Counted from the stretch's first letter, positions 16,970-28,491 are shown. The stretch is 64,000 bases of DNA from Pseudoduganella danionis (GCF_009720775.1 NZ_WNKW01000001.1:1240001-1304000), one strand, 5' to 3'. Made by a program: numbers and translations. Notes: a model not told the origin generated them from the letters alone.

Positions 16970-19465
16970 ATGACGAAAACGCCGAAAACTTTAACGCTGT
17001 CCGGTAAAGCAGCCCGCTCCAGCTCCGCGACGCTGGTGGTGCCGAAAACGACTTTATCCTACGTGATCGATAATGCGCAAGAGGCAGCGAGTAAAGTTAC
17101 GGTGGTCAAAAAGAAAACCCGTCTGAGCGCCGCAGCGGAAGCCGCCGATACGGCAGTCGCAAGCCAGGCTGCAAGCAGCGCCGATGTACCGGCCAAGGCC
17201 GTGCGCGTGAGCCGCAAGGCTGCAGCGCCGTTGGCCGCTGGCGACAGCGAAGCCCCGGCTGCCGCTCCGGTCGTCGCCGTCAAAGCTAAATCCAAACTGG
17301 TGAAAGCCCCCAAGGCGGAGCCGGCACCGGTGATCATCCCCACCTCTGGCCCGGCCGTCAGCCAAGTGACCGACGCGGCCACGCTGGCCTCGATCGATAC
17401 CTCGGGTTATCTGCTGCCTAGCGTGAAAGTGCCGGGGCGCCGCGGTCGCAAGCCATCCGAATTCACGCCGGAAAACGATGAAGTCGCTGCACTGAACGCC
17501 GTGGAACGTGCTGAACTGAAAGCGGTTTCCAAGGCGCGCGAGCGCAAGGCCAAGGGCGCGGCCGATCTGATGGGCATGGACCCTAAGAGCTCGGCGGAAG
17601 ATCTGGAGCGCCGGCGCAATCAGATCAAGAACCTGATCAACATGGGTAAGGAGCGCGGCTTCCTGACCTATGCCGAGATCAATGACCAACTGCCGGAAAA
17701 CATCATCGATCCGGAAGCCATCGAAGGCATCATCGCCACCTTCAACGACATGGGCATCGCCATCTATGAGCGCGCGCCGGATGCGGAATCGCTGCTGCTA
17801 AGCGATAACGTGGCCACCGTGACGTCGGACGATGAAGTGGAAGCGGCGGCGGCAACGGCACTGTCGACGGTGGATTCGGACTTCGGCCGTACCACCGATC
17901 CGGTGCGTATGTATATGCGTGAAATGGGCGCCGTAGCCCTGCTGACGCGCGAAGGCGAGATCGAGATCGCCAAGCGTATCGAAGGTGGCCTGAAAGACAT
18001 GATCCAGGCGATTTCGGCCTGCCCGACCACTATCGCGGAAATCATCGCACTGGCGCGCAAGATCGAAGCGGACGAACTGAAAGTGGACGAAGTGGTGGAT
18101 GGTTTCGTTGATCTCAACGAAGCCAGTGCCGCACCGGCCAGTGCCGCTGCCACCACTACCGTGGCGGGTGATGACGAAGAAGAAGAGGAAGAAGAAGTCG
18201 AGGAAGAAGAAGGTGACGCCGGCGGCGGCGCAGCAGGCTTCTCCACCGAACAGTTGGCGCAGCTAAAAAAATCGGCGCTGGAAAAGTTCGATCTGATCTC
18301 GACCCAGTACGACAAGATGCGCAAGGCCTCCGGTGGCTACGGTTCGAAAGGCTATATGGCAGCACAGGAAGCCATTTCGGCCGAACTGCTGGGCATACGC
18401 TTCACCGCCAAGGTGGTGGAAAAGCTGTGCGATACGCTGCGTGGCCAGATGGAAGAAGTGCGCCACATCGAGCGCGCCGTGCTGGAGCTGTGCGTGAACA
18501 AATGCGGCATGCCGCGCGCCCACTTCATCAAGGTCTTCCCCGGCAATGAATGCGATCTGGACTGGGTAGATGGCGAAGTCGATAGCGGCTATCCGTACAG
18601 CGCGATTCTGGGCCGTAACGTGCCAGCCGTGAAAGAACTGCAGAAGAAGATGATAGACCTGCAAGCGCGCGTGGCGCTGCCGCTGGCAGATCTGCGCAAG
18701 ATCAATAAGCAGATGGCGGCCGGCGAGAAGCGCGCGCGTCAGGCCAAGCGCGAAATGACGGTGGCTAACTTGCGTCTGGTAATTTCCATCGCCAAGAAAT
18801 ACATCAACCGCGGTCTGCAATTCCTTGATCTGATCCAGGAAGGCAATATCGGTCTGCTCAAGGCAGTGGATAAATTCGAATACCGTCGTGGCTACAAGTT
18901 CTCGACCTATGCCACGTGGTGGATCCGTCAGGCGATTACCCGTTCCATCGCCGATATGGCGCGTACCATCCGCGTGCCGGTGCACATGATCGAAACCATC
19001 AACAAGATGAACCGTATCTCGCGCCAGATCATGCAGGAAACCGGTAGCGAGCCGGATCTGGCCACCTTGGCCGTGAAGATGGAAATGCCGGAAAACAAAG
19101 TGCGTGAAATCATGAAGATCGCCAAAGAGCCGATCTCGATGGAAACGCCGATGGGTGAAGACGGTGATTCGCAACTGGGCGACTTCATCGAAGACAACAC
19201 CACGCTGGCGCCGCTGGACGCCGCGCTGCACGCTTCGATGCGCAACGTCATCAAGGAAGTGCTGGATTCGCTGACCCCGCGTGAAGCCAAGGTGCTGCGC
19301 ATGCGCTACGGTGTAGAGATGTCGAACGACCACACGCTGGAAGAAGTGGGCAAGCAGTTCGACGTGACGCGCGAGCGTATCCGTCAGATCGAAGCCAAGG
19401 CCATGAGCAAGCTGCGTCAGCCTTCGCGCTCGGACAAGCTGAAGACTTTCCTGACCCAGAACTAA
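16970..19465 (+). CDS. rpoD: RNA polymerase primary sigma factor sigma-70
   Basis: An 831-residue primary sigma factor. The first 190 or so residues are a lineage-specific Ala/Lys/Val-rich, probably disordered extension. Region 1.1 follows (about 200-265, [20 protein letters not shown]), then region 1.2 ([11 protein letters not shown]) with a very acidic glutamate run in the non-conserved region (about 400-420). Regions 2-4 are intact ([53 protein letters not shown]). It directs RNA polymerase to housekeeping promoters. No dnaG or rpsU precedes it here. It ends at a strong terminator. Confidence 0.97.
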   Translation: MTKTPKTLTLSGKAARSSSATLVVPKTTLSYVIDNAQEAASKVTVVKKKTRLSAAAEAADTAVASQAASSADVPAKAVRVSRKAAAPLAAGDSEAPAAAPVVAVKAKSKLVKAPKAEPAPVIIPTSGPAVSQVTDAATLASIDTSGYLLPSVKVPGRRGRKPSEFTPENDEVAALNAVERAELKAVSKARERKAKGAADLMGMDPKSSAEDLERRRNQIKNLINMGKERGFLTYAEINDQLPENIIDPEAIEGIIATFNDMGIAIYERAPDAESLLLSDNVATVTSDDEVEAAAATALSTVDSDFGRTTDPVRMYMREMGAVALLTREGEIEIAKRIEGGLKDMIQAISACPTTIAEIIALARKIEADELKVDEVVDGFVDLNEASAAPASAAATTTVAGDDEEEEEEEVEEEEGDAGGGAAGFSTEQLAQLKKSALEKFDLISTQYDKMRKASGGYGSKGYMAAQEAISAELLGIRFTAKVVEKLCDTLRGQMEEVRHIERAVLELCVNKCGMPRAHFIKVFPGNECDLDWVDGEVDSGYPYSAILGRNVPAVKELQKKMIDLQARVALPLADLRKINKQMAAGEKRARQAKREMTVANLRLVISIAKKYINRGLQFLDLIQEGNIGLLKAVDKFEYRRGYKFSTYATWWIRQAITRSIADMARTIRVPVHMIETINKMNRISRQIMQETGSEPDLATLAVKMEMPENKVREIMKIAKEPISMETPMGEDGDSQLGDFIEDNTTLAPLDAALHASMRNVIKEVLDSLTPREAKVLRMRYGVEMSNDHTLEEVGKQFDVTRERIRQIEAKAMSKLRQPSRSDKLKTFLTQN

Positions 19466-19523
19466 GTCGTAGCACTCGGTTGGGAAACTGAGTCAAGCCA
19501 TAAAGGCGGATAGCGCAAGCTGT

Positions 19524-19558
19524 AATGCCGTTCAGTTTAAGCTGAACGGCATTTTTAT
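19524..19558 (+). terminator. Rho-independent terminator of rpoD
   Basis: A perfect 12-bp stem, AATGCCGTTCAG at 19524-19535 and CTGAACGGCATT at 19542-19553, followed by T residues. The same stem sequence is reused at the ppc terminator. Confidence 0.92.
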
Positions 19559-19640
19559 TTTGTCGTTGTAAGCCGCTAGTTAGCTTGCCTAGCTAGGTGA
19601 TGCAAAACATCTCTACGTTTTTGTTGGCTTGATGGGGCTG

Positions 19641-20981
19641 CTACTTGGAATAGCCCTGTGTATGGGGCGGGGCATCGTGGCGTATGCCCCACCACATCAG
19701 ATAGGCGTTGTTCTCGCCGCGTGCGCGGAACCAGGGTTCGTTGGCATCGATCGGGCGTGCCTTTGCGGGTGGCGTTACCAGCACGGCCGTCGGAAGCTCC
19801 GGATCTGTGGTTCCGGCCACCAGTACGTTCTTGCCGAAGTGATTGGCGTAGGCGATACCCAGCGCCACGTTGGTCAATGCCGTGCCCGCTCCCATCTCGC
19901 CGAGCAGGGCTGGCGTATCGAAGGTTTGCCTGGTGACGTCCAACTCGGGCACGTCGGTTGATAGCAACTGGGCCAGGTTGGCGATGCGTTGCGGCGAGTG
20001 GGGGTGATTCTTGCCGCTATCGTGTATCACGTAGCCTACGTCGAGGCTTTGTTTGGCCGCGTTGTGGCTGGCAGCTTCCAGCGTGGTATGCCAGGCTTGT
20101 AACAGGCGTGACGGTTTTCCCTGCTCGAGAGAAAAATCGGCACTGGCGGCGCTGGCCGGATAACCGATCCAGGCCAGTGCTGCCCGCTCGGTCTTATAGT
20201 TCGGCCCAGCCAACACGAGCAGCACGATATTTTCGTTGATCTGCCTATCCTTCGGCGGGAAGCTGGGCGCATCCCAGTTCATGACCCAGACTGTTTCGTT
20301 GGGATGCGCGCGCAGATAGTCCAGCGCGGCTGCCAGAGAGGTGAACCCGGCATTTGGTCCACCCATCGTCACCCGCACGTCGGGTGGCGTGGCGCGGGTC
20401 CATGCATTAGGAGCGTTGGCGTTTCCGATCTGAAAACACTGAATCATGGCGTTGCGCAAGTATTGGCCTGCCTCGACGGCGTCGAGTCTACCTTCCGGCA
20501 GCGCATATTCGATGTGTATGCCTGCTAGTTCTCGCCAGGTTGTCTTGTCTTCGAGCGAGTGGGCGTTATAGAAGTAGCGGGAGCTGGAGAAATAGATATC
20601 ATAGAACATCGAGATTAGTTTACGAGTATACTTTTCATGGTAGCCCTCGAACGTCTCCTCCCCATCATTCCCAGCCGCGATGGAAGCCACGGCTTGGAGC
20701 GTCGAGAACCTTTTTGGCTGTGTTCTCAACATATCATCGTCTTTGTTGGGCTTGACTAATCCCATGGCCCATAGCAATTGCCATTCTGTCGGATAGTCGC
20801 GCCGCTGCAGTGGGTTAAGCCACTGAACCCCTACAACCTGGGCCATGAATGGTTGAGCGGGCGTGGCTGGAGCGGAGGCCGCCGTGGTGGTGAGCGCTGG
20901 CGTTTGTCGATGGATACAAGCGCTCAGCAACATCTGGGTGGCGAAGGTTGCGATCATAGGAAGAGTAAGCAGACGTCTCAT
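19641..20981 (-). CDS. Type VI lipase adapter Tla3-like lipoprotein (DUF2875 type)
   Basis: A 446-residue protein that starts at ATG 20981 behind AAGGAG and has a lipoprotein signal (LLSAC lipobox, Cys near residue 21). The sequence QVVGVQWLNPLQRRDYPTEW followed by LLWAMGLVKPNKDDDM is what I associate with the DUF2875/Tla3 family. Tla3 in Pseudomonas aeruginosa is encoded beside the type VI phospholipase Tle3 and is needed for its delivery. Here it follows the tle3-like gene on the same strand, separated by about 130 bases. The lipobox would put it on the periplasmic side, so an immunity-like role should also be considered. No enzyme motif is visible. Confidence 0.6.
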   Translation of the reverse strand: MRRLLTLPMIATFATQMLLSACIHRQTPALTTTAASAPATPAQPFMAQVVGVQWLNPLQRRDYPTEWQLLWAMGLVKPNKDDDMLRTQPKRFSTLQAVASIAAGNDGEETFEGYHEKYTRKLISMFYDIYFSSSRYFYNAHSLEDKTTWRELAGIHIEYALPEGRLDAVEAGQYLRNAMIQCFQIGNANAPNAWTRATPPDVRVTMGGPNAGFTSLAAALDYLRAHPNETVWVMNWDAPSFPPKDRQINENIVLLVLAGPNYKTERAALAWIGYPASAASADFSLEQGKPSRLLQAWHTTLEAASHNAAKQSLDVGYVIHDSGKNHPHSPQRIANLAQLLSTDVPELDVTRQTFDTPALLGEMGAGTALTNVALGIAYANHFGKNVLVAGTTDPELPTAVLVTPPAKARPIDANEPWFRARGENNAYLMWWGIRHDAPPHTQGYSK

Positions 20982-21111
20982 CATTTCTCCTTCGGTCAGA
21001 ACGTGAGTATCGGCACCGGTCCGCCATGTGAATAAGAGCATGGACCCTAGGGCGAGCAAAAAAGCAAGTGTTGAGCGCCGAACCGACGGAGACGGGGTGA
21101 TATAGGCTTGC

Positions 21112-23352
21112 TCATGGGTGGCCTCCCCGATTCAGACGCTCAAACAAGCGAGGCTGAAGCGGTGGGTGTTCCCGCTGGTCGACGATCTTGTCTGGCATCC
21201 GACCTTCGCTGTCCGTATCGTTAGCCCATTTGAACGTTGAATCATTTTTGAAATATCCATATAGGAAATATTCTTCAAATTCCTTGTGTTGATCCTCTTT
21301 GTCCAGTCCATCCAAGAAACGCCAATCAGCCGCGATTCTGAGCTTGCGCATGTCTTTATCCCGGATACGGCAGAGGCCAATCTCAACGTCGTAAGCCAGC
21401 GCCCGCTGCGCGTGCATGGGGTTGGTCAGGATGGTCGAGTGGTCGGTGGCATGCTCGTTGACGTTGTCGGCTAGGTAGGTTTTGATTTTCATTTTTTGCC
21501 ATTCCTTGTATTCAGCGCTGGCCTTGGTGGCGTCGTCCTCGCCTTTCACGTGCTCGTCCGTCTTCTTGGCCATGCCTTCACGCCTTGCCTGCATGCGCAA
21601 CCTGGCGTGGTCTTCGTAGCGCATGGATGCCTCGGTATCCCGGTCGCCAAGAGCGGCGTCCGTCTCTTCGCGTTCGCGCTTTCCTGCTTCCCGGGGGATC
21701 ACGTGATCGCCCGCATACGGATCGCTGGCGTCTCGAGCACGCTGCTGGTCGCGCAACTGGCCGGGAGCTTCGTAAGTCTGATCGAAACCAAGATCCGGCT
21801 TACCGAAACGGAGTGCGGCCGGTACGAATGGCTCGGGCAAATTAGGCGCATCCAGGGGGATGCTCCACTTGTCGTCCGGCAGCGCATGGATGCGCATGCC
21901 GCTCAGCTTGAAAGCCACGATGGCGATGGGGGCCATGGCCATCGTCAAGATGGTGCTCAGTACGTTACCGCGGCTCGCGTCTAGCCCCTTCGATACGCAG
22001 TATTCGACCTTCGGTGATTCCGGCGCCCAGAATCCCGGCGTGCCGGGGCGCGGTTGCTTGTAATGGTTGTTCCAGTAGTGATAATTGCCCTGAATGCCAA
22101 TCTGGTATCCATGCGCGAACACCCGCTGGCTGAAGATGCCTGCGCCGCCGCTGGCACTGATCTCCTCTTTACTCATGCCGCGCCATCCTATCCCTTGCAC
22201 GGCCAGCGATGAAATCACCTGATCATGCGGATTGCAATACAAGGTGATGCGCCCGTGGGGCGCACAGGCGTTGCCGTAGGATGCACAGTCGGAGACGGCA
22301 TCGAAGGGATGGTTGACGTTTTCCAGTTCGCGGTTGATGTCCTCGGCCTTCTGGCGCCTGGAGGCCGGCTGGCGGATGATGTCGAAAAAGGCACGCAGGG
22401 TGGCGCTGCGTGCAGCGCCACTTTGTCGCCCCCGCCCCCCATGCTTGTCCTTCATCTCGCTGTGGCTCCAGTCTTCGGTGAAGTTCGACGTCGTCAGGCT
22501 GTACGGGGGATTGCACAGCACATAGGTGTCGGCTACGCAGCGCCCGGTCACCCCTGCTGCGTCCTGGGCCGGCGCGAGGGCATCGCCAAAAAAGGCTGCG
22601 GCCATCCCTATCATATTGCCCTGGCTGTGACAGACTAGGCTGATCGGAACATCGGCCTGTTTCTTGCGGATGGATTCGATCAGCCTGGCCAGACGCAGCG
22701 CCGCCAGCACGTAGTAGGGCTTGGGTGGGCAGGCGAACACGCTGCGATCGTTGACGGGGTTTAAGTGTTGGATGTGCATCCAAAGAAACAGGTTTTCCGA
22801 CAATCCGTTGCCCCACAGGTCGGGCAATGCCGTGCAACCGTTGGCGAACGGGCCGCCACCCCAGTAATTTTTCTCGTTAAGGTAGATCCCGTCGCCATAC
22901 TTCTGCAGCTCATCTGAATTGGCCTTGTAGCCCCAGCGAAAGTGGATCACGGGTGTGCAGTGCTCGGTGGCCTCAATAAACGTATCAAACTTCATATCGG
23001 GGTTGATGTAGCCGTCGTCCGTAAGCTCGCGCATATATTTAGCCGGAGTCAGCTGCCCGCCTTCCGGCGTTGCATGAACCATATGTTCATCGCAGCGTTT
23101 CAGCCGTTCATTGAGCCCGTTGCAGAGACCTTGTTCCGCTGCCTGGTACCACTCGCCCTCGGAATTGACACCGTGGACGAAAATCACTACGCCCGGCAGT
23201 GGCAGGCGCATGAGCGCCGTGAGTTTGCCGCCATTCAGTAAGGTGATGCCCGATTTCTGCCCGACGATGATGGCATTAGGGTCGTCACGCGGATCAAGCG
23301 CAGCGGTCGAATCAACGCTTGCGTTCGCTGGAGTCGGTGCCGAATTGCTCAT
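21112..23352 (-). CDS. Tle3-type T6SS antibacterial phospholipase effector
   Basis: A 746-residue alpha/beta-hydrolase with no signal peptide. The nucleophile elbow is VCHSQGNMIG (GxSxG variant with Cys at the first position) near residue 245, preceded by the oxyanion-loop-like VVIFVHGVNSEGEW. The ADTYVLCNPPYSL stretch and long C-terminal DUF3274-like part fit the Tle3 family of type VI secretion lipases, which attack membranes of rivals from the periplasm. It is followed by a Tla3-like gene, matching the Pseudomonas tle3-tla3 order, but no vgrG, PAAR or tli3-like immunity gene is recognisable beside it. It is an orphan effector module. Confidence 0.72.
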   Translation of the reverse strand: MSNSAPTPANASVDSTAALDPRDDPNAIIVGQKSGITLLNGGKLTALMRLPLPGVVIFVHGVNSEGEWYQAAEQGLCNGLNERLKRCDEHMVHATPEGGQLTPAKYMRELTDDGYINPDMKFDTFIEATEHCTPVIHFRWGYKANSDELQKYGDGIYLNEKNYWGGGPFANGCTALPDLWGNGLSENLFLWMHIQHLNPVNDRSVFACPPKPYYVLAALRLARLIESIRKKQADVPISLVCHSQGNMIGMAAAFFGDALAPAQDAAGVTGRCVADTYVLCNPPYSLTTSNFTEDWSHSEMKDKHGGRGRQSGAARSATLRAFFDIIRQPASRRQKAEDINRELENVNHPFDAVSDCASYGNACAPHGRITLYCNPHDQVISSLAVQGIGWRGMSKEEISASGGAGIFSQRVFAHGYQIGIQGNYHYWNNHYKQPRPGTPGFWAPESPKVEYCVSKGLDASRGNVLSTILTMAMAPIAIVAFKLSGMRIHALPDDKWSIPLDAPNLPEPFVPAALRFGKPDLGFDQTYEAPGQLRDQQRARDASDPYAGDHVIPREAGKREREETDAALGDRDTEASMRYEDHARLRMQARREGMAKKTDEHVKGEDDATKASAEYKEWQKMKIKTYLADNVNEHATDHSTILTNPMHAQRALAYDVEIGLCRIRDKDMRKLRIAADWRFLDGLDKEDQHKEFEEYFLYGYFKNDSTFKWANDTDSEGRMPDKIVDQREHPPLQPRLFERLNRGGHP

Positions 23353-23570
23353 CGTTCAAGCTCGGGACGCACCACTACTTAGGCTTGAAACCGCGCTGCA
23401 CGCGCGATTCATACGCTCCGGGACCCGTGGTGCATGCATGGATGCGTTCGACCGTGTCATCTGCTCCATCCCTTTAACCGTTGATATCCAGACCAGAAGG
23501 ACATTGTCGGCATATTGCTGGCTGAACAGTTTGCGGTGGAGCAATAATTCACGTGCAGATGTACACGCAT
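23353..23570 (-). other. Short unassigned reading frame upstream of the Tle3 gene
   Basis: Between the Tle3 gene and the ppc terminator, a 62-codon frame (23544 to 23356, minus) ends just before the Tle3 start. It resembles no family I know and could be the tail of a lost upstream gene such as an immunity or delivery gene, or chance. Nothing else is seen here. Confidence 0.25.
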
Positions 23571-23605
23571 AAAAAAATGCCGTTCAGGCTGAGCTGAACG
23601 GCATT
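23571..23605 (-). terminator. Rho-independent terminator of ppc
   Basis: Stem AATGCCGTTCAG / CTGAACGGCATT with seven A residues on the left, so that on the minus strand the hairpin is followed by T residues, as expected for the leftward ppc transcript. Confidence 0.88.
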
Positions 23606-23673
23606 AGGGATTTGCTTGTTGCTTCTTCTACGCCATCAGCTGAAGCCTTGCGGCCGGGGCTGATGGTAGGGCT

Positions 23674-26490
23674 TTAGCCGGTGTTGCGCAGGCCGGCCGC
23701 CACACCATTGATGGACAGGTGGATGCCGCGATGGACGCGGGCATCGGCCTTGCCCGGCTCGCTCGACAGCGCACGGTGGCGCTTGATCAGCTCTACCTGC
23801 AAGTGGTTGAGCGGATCGAGGTAGGCGAAGCGGTTCTGGATCGAACGGGCCAGCAGCGGATTGCCGGCCAGACGTTCGGTCGCGCCCGTGATGCTCTGCA
23901 GGATGGTCAGCGTGTTCGCATGTTCTTCCGTGATGCGGTTGAATATGCGCTCGCGCAGTTCCTTGTCCTGCACCAGTTCGGCATAGCGCGAGGCAATCGC
24001 GAGGTCGGTCTTGGCCAGCACCATGTCCATGTTGGATAGCAGGGTGGCGAAGAACGGCCACTGGCGGAACATGGCTTGCAACTGGCCCAGACGCTCGGCC
24101 TGATCGCCATCGGCTACCCAGGCGCCGAGTGCGCTACCGAAACCGTACCAGCCCGGCAGCAGCAGACGGCACTGGCCCCACGAGAAGCCCCACGGAATTG
24201 CGCGCAGGTCTTCGATACGCTTGGTCGACTTGCGCGAAGCAGGGCGCGAGCCCAGATTCAATTCGGCGATTTCAGCGATAGGCGTGGCCGAGAAGAAGTA
24301 GTCCGTGAAGCCCGGGGTTTCATAGACGAGATTGCGGTAGGCCTTGTAGGCGCGGTCGGAAATCTCGGCCATGATGGCTTCGAACTGGCGCAGCTGCTGT
24401 ACCTGTGCGGCGTCTTCGGTGGCGGGCATCAGGCTCGCTTCCAAGGTGGCTGCGACCAGCAGTTCCAGATTACGCCGGCCGATGTCCTTGTTGGAGAACT
24501 TGGACGCAATGATCTCGCCCTGTTCGGTCAGACGGATCTGGCCATTCACGGTGCCATGCGGCTGGGCCAGAATCGCTTCGTAGCTCGGACCGCCGCCGCG
24601 GCCTACCGTACCGCCACGGCCGTGGAACAGGCGCAGCTTGACGCCAGCGTGTTCGAACACTTTGACCAGATGGGTTTCAGCCTTGTACAGCTCCCAGTTG
24701 GAGGTGAGGAAACCGCCGTCCTTGTTGGAGTCTGAATAGCCCAGCATGACTTCCTGAATCTGGCCCTGCTTGGCGATCAGTGCTTTGACCAGCGGGATCG
24801 CCATCACGGCTTCCATGATGCCGGCTGCGCGCTGCAGGTCGGGGATGGTTTCGAACAGCGGGATCACCATCAGGTCGAGCTCCTGTTCGGCGATGCGCAG
24901 CAGGCCCATTTCCTTTTGCAGCAGCAGCACTTCCAGCAGGTCGGACACGGTTTCCGTGTGCGAGATGATGTAGTTGCGGATCGCGCGCGCACCGTAGCGG
25001 GCACGGATTTCCCGCGCCGCACGCAGCACGCCCAGTTCCGAATTGGTCTCGGCCGAGTAGCTGATGTAGGGCGAATACAGCAGGCGTGGCTGGGCCAGTT
25101 CGCTCAGCAGCAGCGCTACTTTGGCATCTTCGTCGAGTGCCGAGTAGTCGGCCTGTGCGCCGGCCTTGGCCATCAGTTCGGCCAGCACGCGCTCGTGGAT
25201 ATCGGACGACTGGCGCATGTCCAGCGAAGCGAGGTGGAAGCCGAAGATGTCGGCCGCACGCTTCAGCGTGGACAGGCGCGGCTGCACGAGTACAGCGCCG
25301 TGGTTGGCGTTGAGCGAATCGATCAGCAGCTGCAGGTCGGCACCGAATTCGGCCGCGTTGGCATACGGCTCGGCGTGACCCACTTCCTTGCGCAGGATGT
25401 TGGTAGCGCCCAGTGCACGCGCCGTGCTGGCCAGACGGGCATAGATACCGATCAGGGCGCGGCGGTAAGGTTCATCGGCGCGGTGGTCGGAGGTATCGGG
25501 CGAACGGTCGGCCAGTGCCTGCAGTTCGGGGCTGCAGCCGATCATCAGGGTGGACACCGACAGTTCGGACCCCAGCGTGTGGGCTTCTTCCAGATAGAAG
25601 TCGAGTATCGTGGTGGCCTGACGGGTCAGGGCGTGCTCCATGGTGCTGCCGTTGACATTCGGGTTGCCGTCACGGTCGCCGCCTATCCAGCTACCCATCT
25701 GCACATATGGTGCATCGACGGCCTGACGCTCGCCGTAATGGCTGGCGATATCGGCTTCGATGTCGTCGTACAGGCCGGGCAGCTCGCGCAGGAAGGTAAT
25801 GCGGTAGTAGGACAGGGCATTTTCGATTTCGTCGGCCACGGTCAGTTTGGAGTAGCGCAGCATGCGGGTCTGCCACAGCGTGGCAATGCGGGCGCGCAGC
25901 AGGTGCAGATTGGCCGCCTGTTCCTTCGGCGTCAGCGGCAGATCGCGCTCGGCCAGCAGGCGGGCGATGTCGTGTTCCGCATCAAGAATCGACTTGCGCT
26001 GGACTTCCGTCGGGTGGGCCGTCAGCACGGGCGAAATCAGCGCCTGCTGGAAGAATTCGCCCACGGTGTCCGCTTTGACACCGGCTTTTTTCAGCTTATC
26101 CAGCGCAAAGATAACGCTACCTTGCTGGGCCGCAGAACCGGCCAGCAGGTGTGCGCGGCGGCGCCGGATGTGATGTTGGTCTTCGGCAATATTGGCCAGA
26201 TGGGAGAAATAGGAAAACGCCCGTACCACGGAAATCGTCTGTTCGCGGGTCAGGATCTTGAGCATGCCGTCCAGCTCCTTGGCGGCACCGGCGTCAGCCT
26301 CGCGGCGGAAGCGCACCGCAGTCTGGCGGATGGTTTCGACCACGGCGTAGACTTCTTCGCCTTCCTGGTCACGCAGTACGTCGCCCAGCAGGCGACCTAA
26401 TAAACGTATGTCTTCTTTGAGTGGAGCATCCTTGTCTGGATTTACTTCTACGCGTGGTGATTCGTCGTTTGCACTAAGTTGTTTTGCCAT
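23674..26490 (-). CDS. ppc: Phosphoenolpyruvate carboxylase
   Basis: A 938-residue enzyme that carboxylates phosphoenolpyruvate with bicarbonate to oxaloacetate, refilling the TCA cycle. Diagnostic motifs are present in order: [20 protein letters not shown] (catalytic His), [15 protein letters not shown], the glycine-rich [15 protein letters not shown] loop, and the C-terminal ending [11 protein letters not shown]. Cytosolic. It is transcribed divergently from hemC; their starts lie about 90-150 bases apart, so promoters are shared in that gap. Confidence 0.98.
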   Translation of the reverse strand: MAKQLSANDESPRVEVNPDKDAPLKEDIRLLGRLLGDVLRDQEGEEVYAVVETIRQTAVRFRREADAGAAKELDGMLKILTREQTISVVRAFSYFSHLANIAEDQHHIRRRRAHLLAGSAAQQGSVIFALDKLKKAGVKADTVGEFFQQALISPVLTAHPTEVQRKSILDAEHDIARLLAERDLPLTPKEQAANLHLLRARIATLWQTRMLRYSKLTVADEIENALSYYRITFLRELPGLYDDIEADIASHYGERQAVDAPYVQMGSWIGGDRDGNPNVNGSTMEHALTRQATTILDFYLEEAHTLGSELSVSTLMIGCSPELQALADRSPDTSDHRADEPYRRALIGIYARLASTARALGATNILRKEVGHAEPYANAAEFGADLQLLIDSLNANHGAVLVQPRLSTLKRAADIFGFHLASLDMRQSSDIHERVLAELMAKAGAQADYSALDEDAKVALLLSELAQPRLLYSPYISYSAETNSELGVLRAAREIRARYGARAIRNYIISHTETVSDLLEVLLLQKEMGLLRIAEQELDLMVIPLFETIPDLQRAAGIMEAVMAIPLVKALIAKQGQIQEVMLGYSDSNKDGGFLTSNWELYKAETHLVKVFEHAGVKLRLFHGRGGTVGRGGGPSYEAILAQPHGTVNGQIRLTEQGEIIASKFSNKDIGRRNLELLVAATLEASLMPATEDAAQVQQLRQFEAIMAEISDRAYKAYRNLVYETPGFTDYFFSATPIAEIAELNLGSRPASRKSTKRIEDLRAIPWGFSWGQCRLLLPGWYGFGSALGAWVADGDQAERLGQLQAMFRQWPFFATLLSNMDMVLAKTDLAIASRYAELVQDKELRERIFNRITEEHANTLTILQSITGATERLAGNPLLARSIQNRFAYLDPLNHLQVELIKRHRALSSEPGKADARVHRGIHLSINGVAAGLRNTG

Positions 26491-26639
26491 GTGATAAGCC
26501 GCAAAGATGTGAAATGTCGGTGCAAAGGCTTGTGGCCCGGTTCTGCAAGAAGGTGAGCATGCTAGAATTTGTGGTCCTTAACATGCGCGAATTAACTGGC
26601 CTGCGCCGGTTAGCGTCAGCTACAGCGAAAGAACTGGTT

Positions 26640-27659
26640 TTGAAAACATCCGAATTGGTCCCAACTCCCCCGTCCCAATTGGTCATCGCCTCGCGCGAGA
26701 GCCGTCTTGCCATGTGGCAAGCCGAACACGTTCGCGTGCGCTTGCAGCAATTATATCCTCAGTGTGATGTCAAAATTCTAGGAATGACGACCCGAGGCGA
26801 TCAAATTTTGGATCGCACGCTGTCCAAAGTGGGCGGCAAGGGTCTGTTTGTGAAGGAACTTGAGGTCGCCATGGCCGAAGGCCGCGCCGATCTGGCCGTC
26901 CATTCGCTCAAGGATGTGCCGATGGAACTGCCGCAAGGCTTTGCGCTGGCCGCCGTGCTGGAACGCGAAGACCCGCGCGACGCTTTCGTCTCCAACGACT
27001 ACGACTCGCTCGACGCTTTGCCAGCCGGCGCCGTACTGGGCACCAGCAGCCTGCGCCGTCAGGCCCTGATCGCGGCGCGCTACCCGCATCTGGTGATCAA
27101 ACCGCTGCGCGGCAACCTCGATACCCGTCTGGGCAAGCTCGATCGCGGCGAATACGCGGCCATCATTCTGGCGGCCGCCGGTCTGAAACGTCTGGGTCTG
27201 GCCCAGCGCATCCGCGCCGTGCTGCCACCCGAAGCCAGCCTGCCGGCCGCAGGGCAGGGCGCGATGGCGATCGAAATCGCCGAACGTCAGGATGGCCTCG
27301 ATCTGCAGGCGCTGCTGGCGCCACTGAACGATCTGCCGACCGCGCAAGCGGTAGCGGCCGAGCGCAAAGTGTCGAAAGTGTTCGGCGGTAGCTGTCAGGT
27401 ACCGCTGGCCGCATTCGCCACCGTGGATGCCGGTCAGATGCACCTGCGCGCCATGGTGGCTACGCCCGATGGCCTGCGCATGGCCAGCGCCGAAGTCAGT
27501 GGCGCTGCGGCCGATGCCGAAGCGCTGGGCCTGCAGGTGGCCGAGCTGCTGAAGGCGCAGGATGCCGTGGATATCCTGTCGTCCTGCCTGAGCGAAGCGG
27601 CGCAGGCCGAAGCGGATGCCCGTTCCGCCACGCTGGCGGCACCGGCGCCAGACGCCTGA
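26640..27659 (+). CDS. hemC: Porphobilinogen deaminase (hydroxymethylbilane synthase)
   Basis: Polymerises four porphobilinogen units into hydroxymethylbilane for heme synthesis. Visible motifs are [19 protein letters not shown] at the N-terminus, [27 protein letters not shown] and [12 protein letters not shown], whose cysteine binds the dipyrromethane cofactor. I place the start at TTG 26640 because homology begins right after it; in-frame ATGs at 26583 and 26484 would add about 19 or 52 residues lacking family resemblance. First gene of hemC-hemD-hemX-hemY. Confidence 0.93.
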   Translation: MKTSELVPTPPSQLVIASRESRLAMWQAEHVRVRLQQLYPQCDVKILGMTTRGDQILDRTLSKVGGKGLFVKELEVAMAEGRADLAVHSLKDVPMELPQGFALAAVLEREDPRDAFVSNDYDSLDALPAGAVLGTSSLRRQALIAARYPHLVIKPLRGNLDTRLGKLDRGEYAAIILAAAGLKRLGLAQRIRAVLPPEASLPAAGQGAMAIEIAERQDGLDLQALLAPLNDLPTAQAVAAERKVSKVFGGSCQVPLAAFATVDAGQMHLRAMVATPDGLRMASAEVSGAAADAEALGLQVAELLKAQDAVDILSSCLSEAAQAEADARSATLAAPAPDA

Positions 27660-27666
27660 TCCGTCC

Positions 27667-28491
27667 ATGAGCGCTACAGTCGCCAAGCCGGGCGACACCG
27701 TGGTGATTACCCGTCCGGCGGCGCAGACGCAGCCGCTGGCCACGCACATCGCCGCGCTGGGCCGCCCCGTGGTGGAATTGCCGCTGCTGGAAATCAGTCC
27801 CCTGCCGGAACCGGCGGCTCTGCTGGCGGCGCTGGCGCGCCTGTGCGCACCCACGCCCGGCTATGCGCTGGTGGCTTTTGTATCGCCCAATGCGATCGAT
27901 GCCGCGTTTGCCCACCTCGATCACTGGCCGGCCGGCGTCAAGCTGGCCGTACTGGGCGAGGGCAGCCGCGCGGCGCTGGCCAGGCATGGCATCCGGCCCG
28001 ATGAAGTGGACATCGTCAGTCCGGCGGCCGACGTGCCCAGCGATACCGAACACCTGCTGCAGGCGCTCGATCTGGCTGCGCTGCAAGGCCAGCCCGTGCT
28101 GATCATCCGCGGCGAAAGCGGACGCGAACTGATGGCCGACGGCCTGCGCGCCGCCGGTGCCGTGGTGGACGTGGTGCCGGCCTACCGCCGTCAGCTGCCG
28201 CAGCTAACACCGGCGCTGGCCGTGCTGCTGCGCCAGCTGCTGGCGCGTCCGTGCGACTGGATCATTACCAGCTCGGAAGCGCTGCGCGGCCTGATGGCGC
28301 TGCTGGCGGAACTGGACTTGCGCTACCCTGATGCGATGCAGCAGAATGCTGTTGTATCAATGCAACATCAACATCTGATCATTCCGCATGCCCGAATTGC
28401 CGAGACGGCAAAAAATTTGGGCTTTACCCGACTGACGCTGACAGGTTCAGGCGACGAACGCCTGCTGGCCGCGTTACAATCACGCCTATGA
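27667..28491 (+). CDS. hemD: Uroporphyrinogen-III synthase
   Basis: A 274-residue enzyme that cyclises hydroxymethylbilane with inversion of ring D. The protein has the low-conservation two-domain HemD layout (VVITRPAAQTQPLA at the start, FVSPNAIDAAF, DWIITSSEALRGL, LTLTGSGDERLLAAL at the end). It starts at ATG 27667, seven bases after hemC, and its stop overlaps the hemX start as ATGA. Order and size fit the betaproteobacterial hem operon. Confidence 0.9.
   Translation: MSATVAKPGDTVVITRPAAQTQPLATHIAALGRPVVELPLLEISPLPEPAALLAALARLCAPTPGYALVAFVSPNAIDAAFAHLDHWPAGVKLAVLGEGSRAALARHGIRPDEVDIVSPAADVPSDTEHLLQALDLAALQGQPVLIIRGESGRELMADGLRAAGAVVDVVPAYRRQLPQLTPALAVLLRQLLARPCDWIITSSEALRGLMALLAELDLRYPDAMQQNAVVSMQHQHLIIPHARIAETAKNLGFTRLTLTGSGDERLLAALQSRL

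Noticed and set aside
24916..26400. Long plus-strand open frame opposite ppc
   Set aside because: Antisense shadow of a certain ppc gene.
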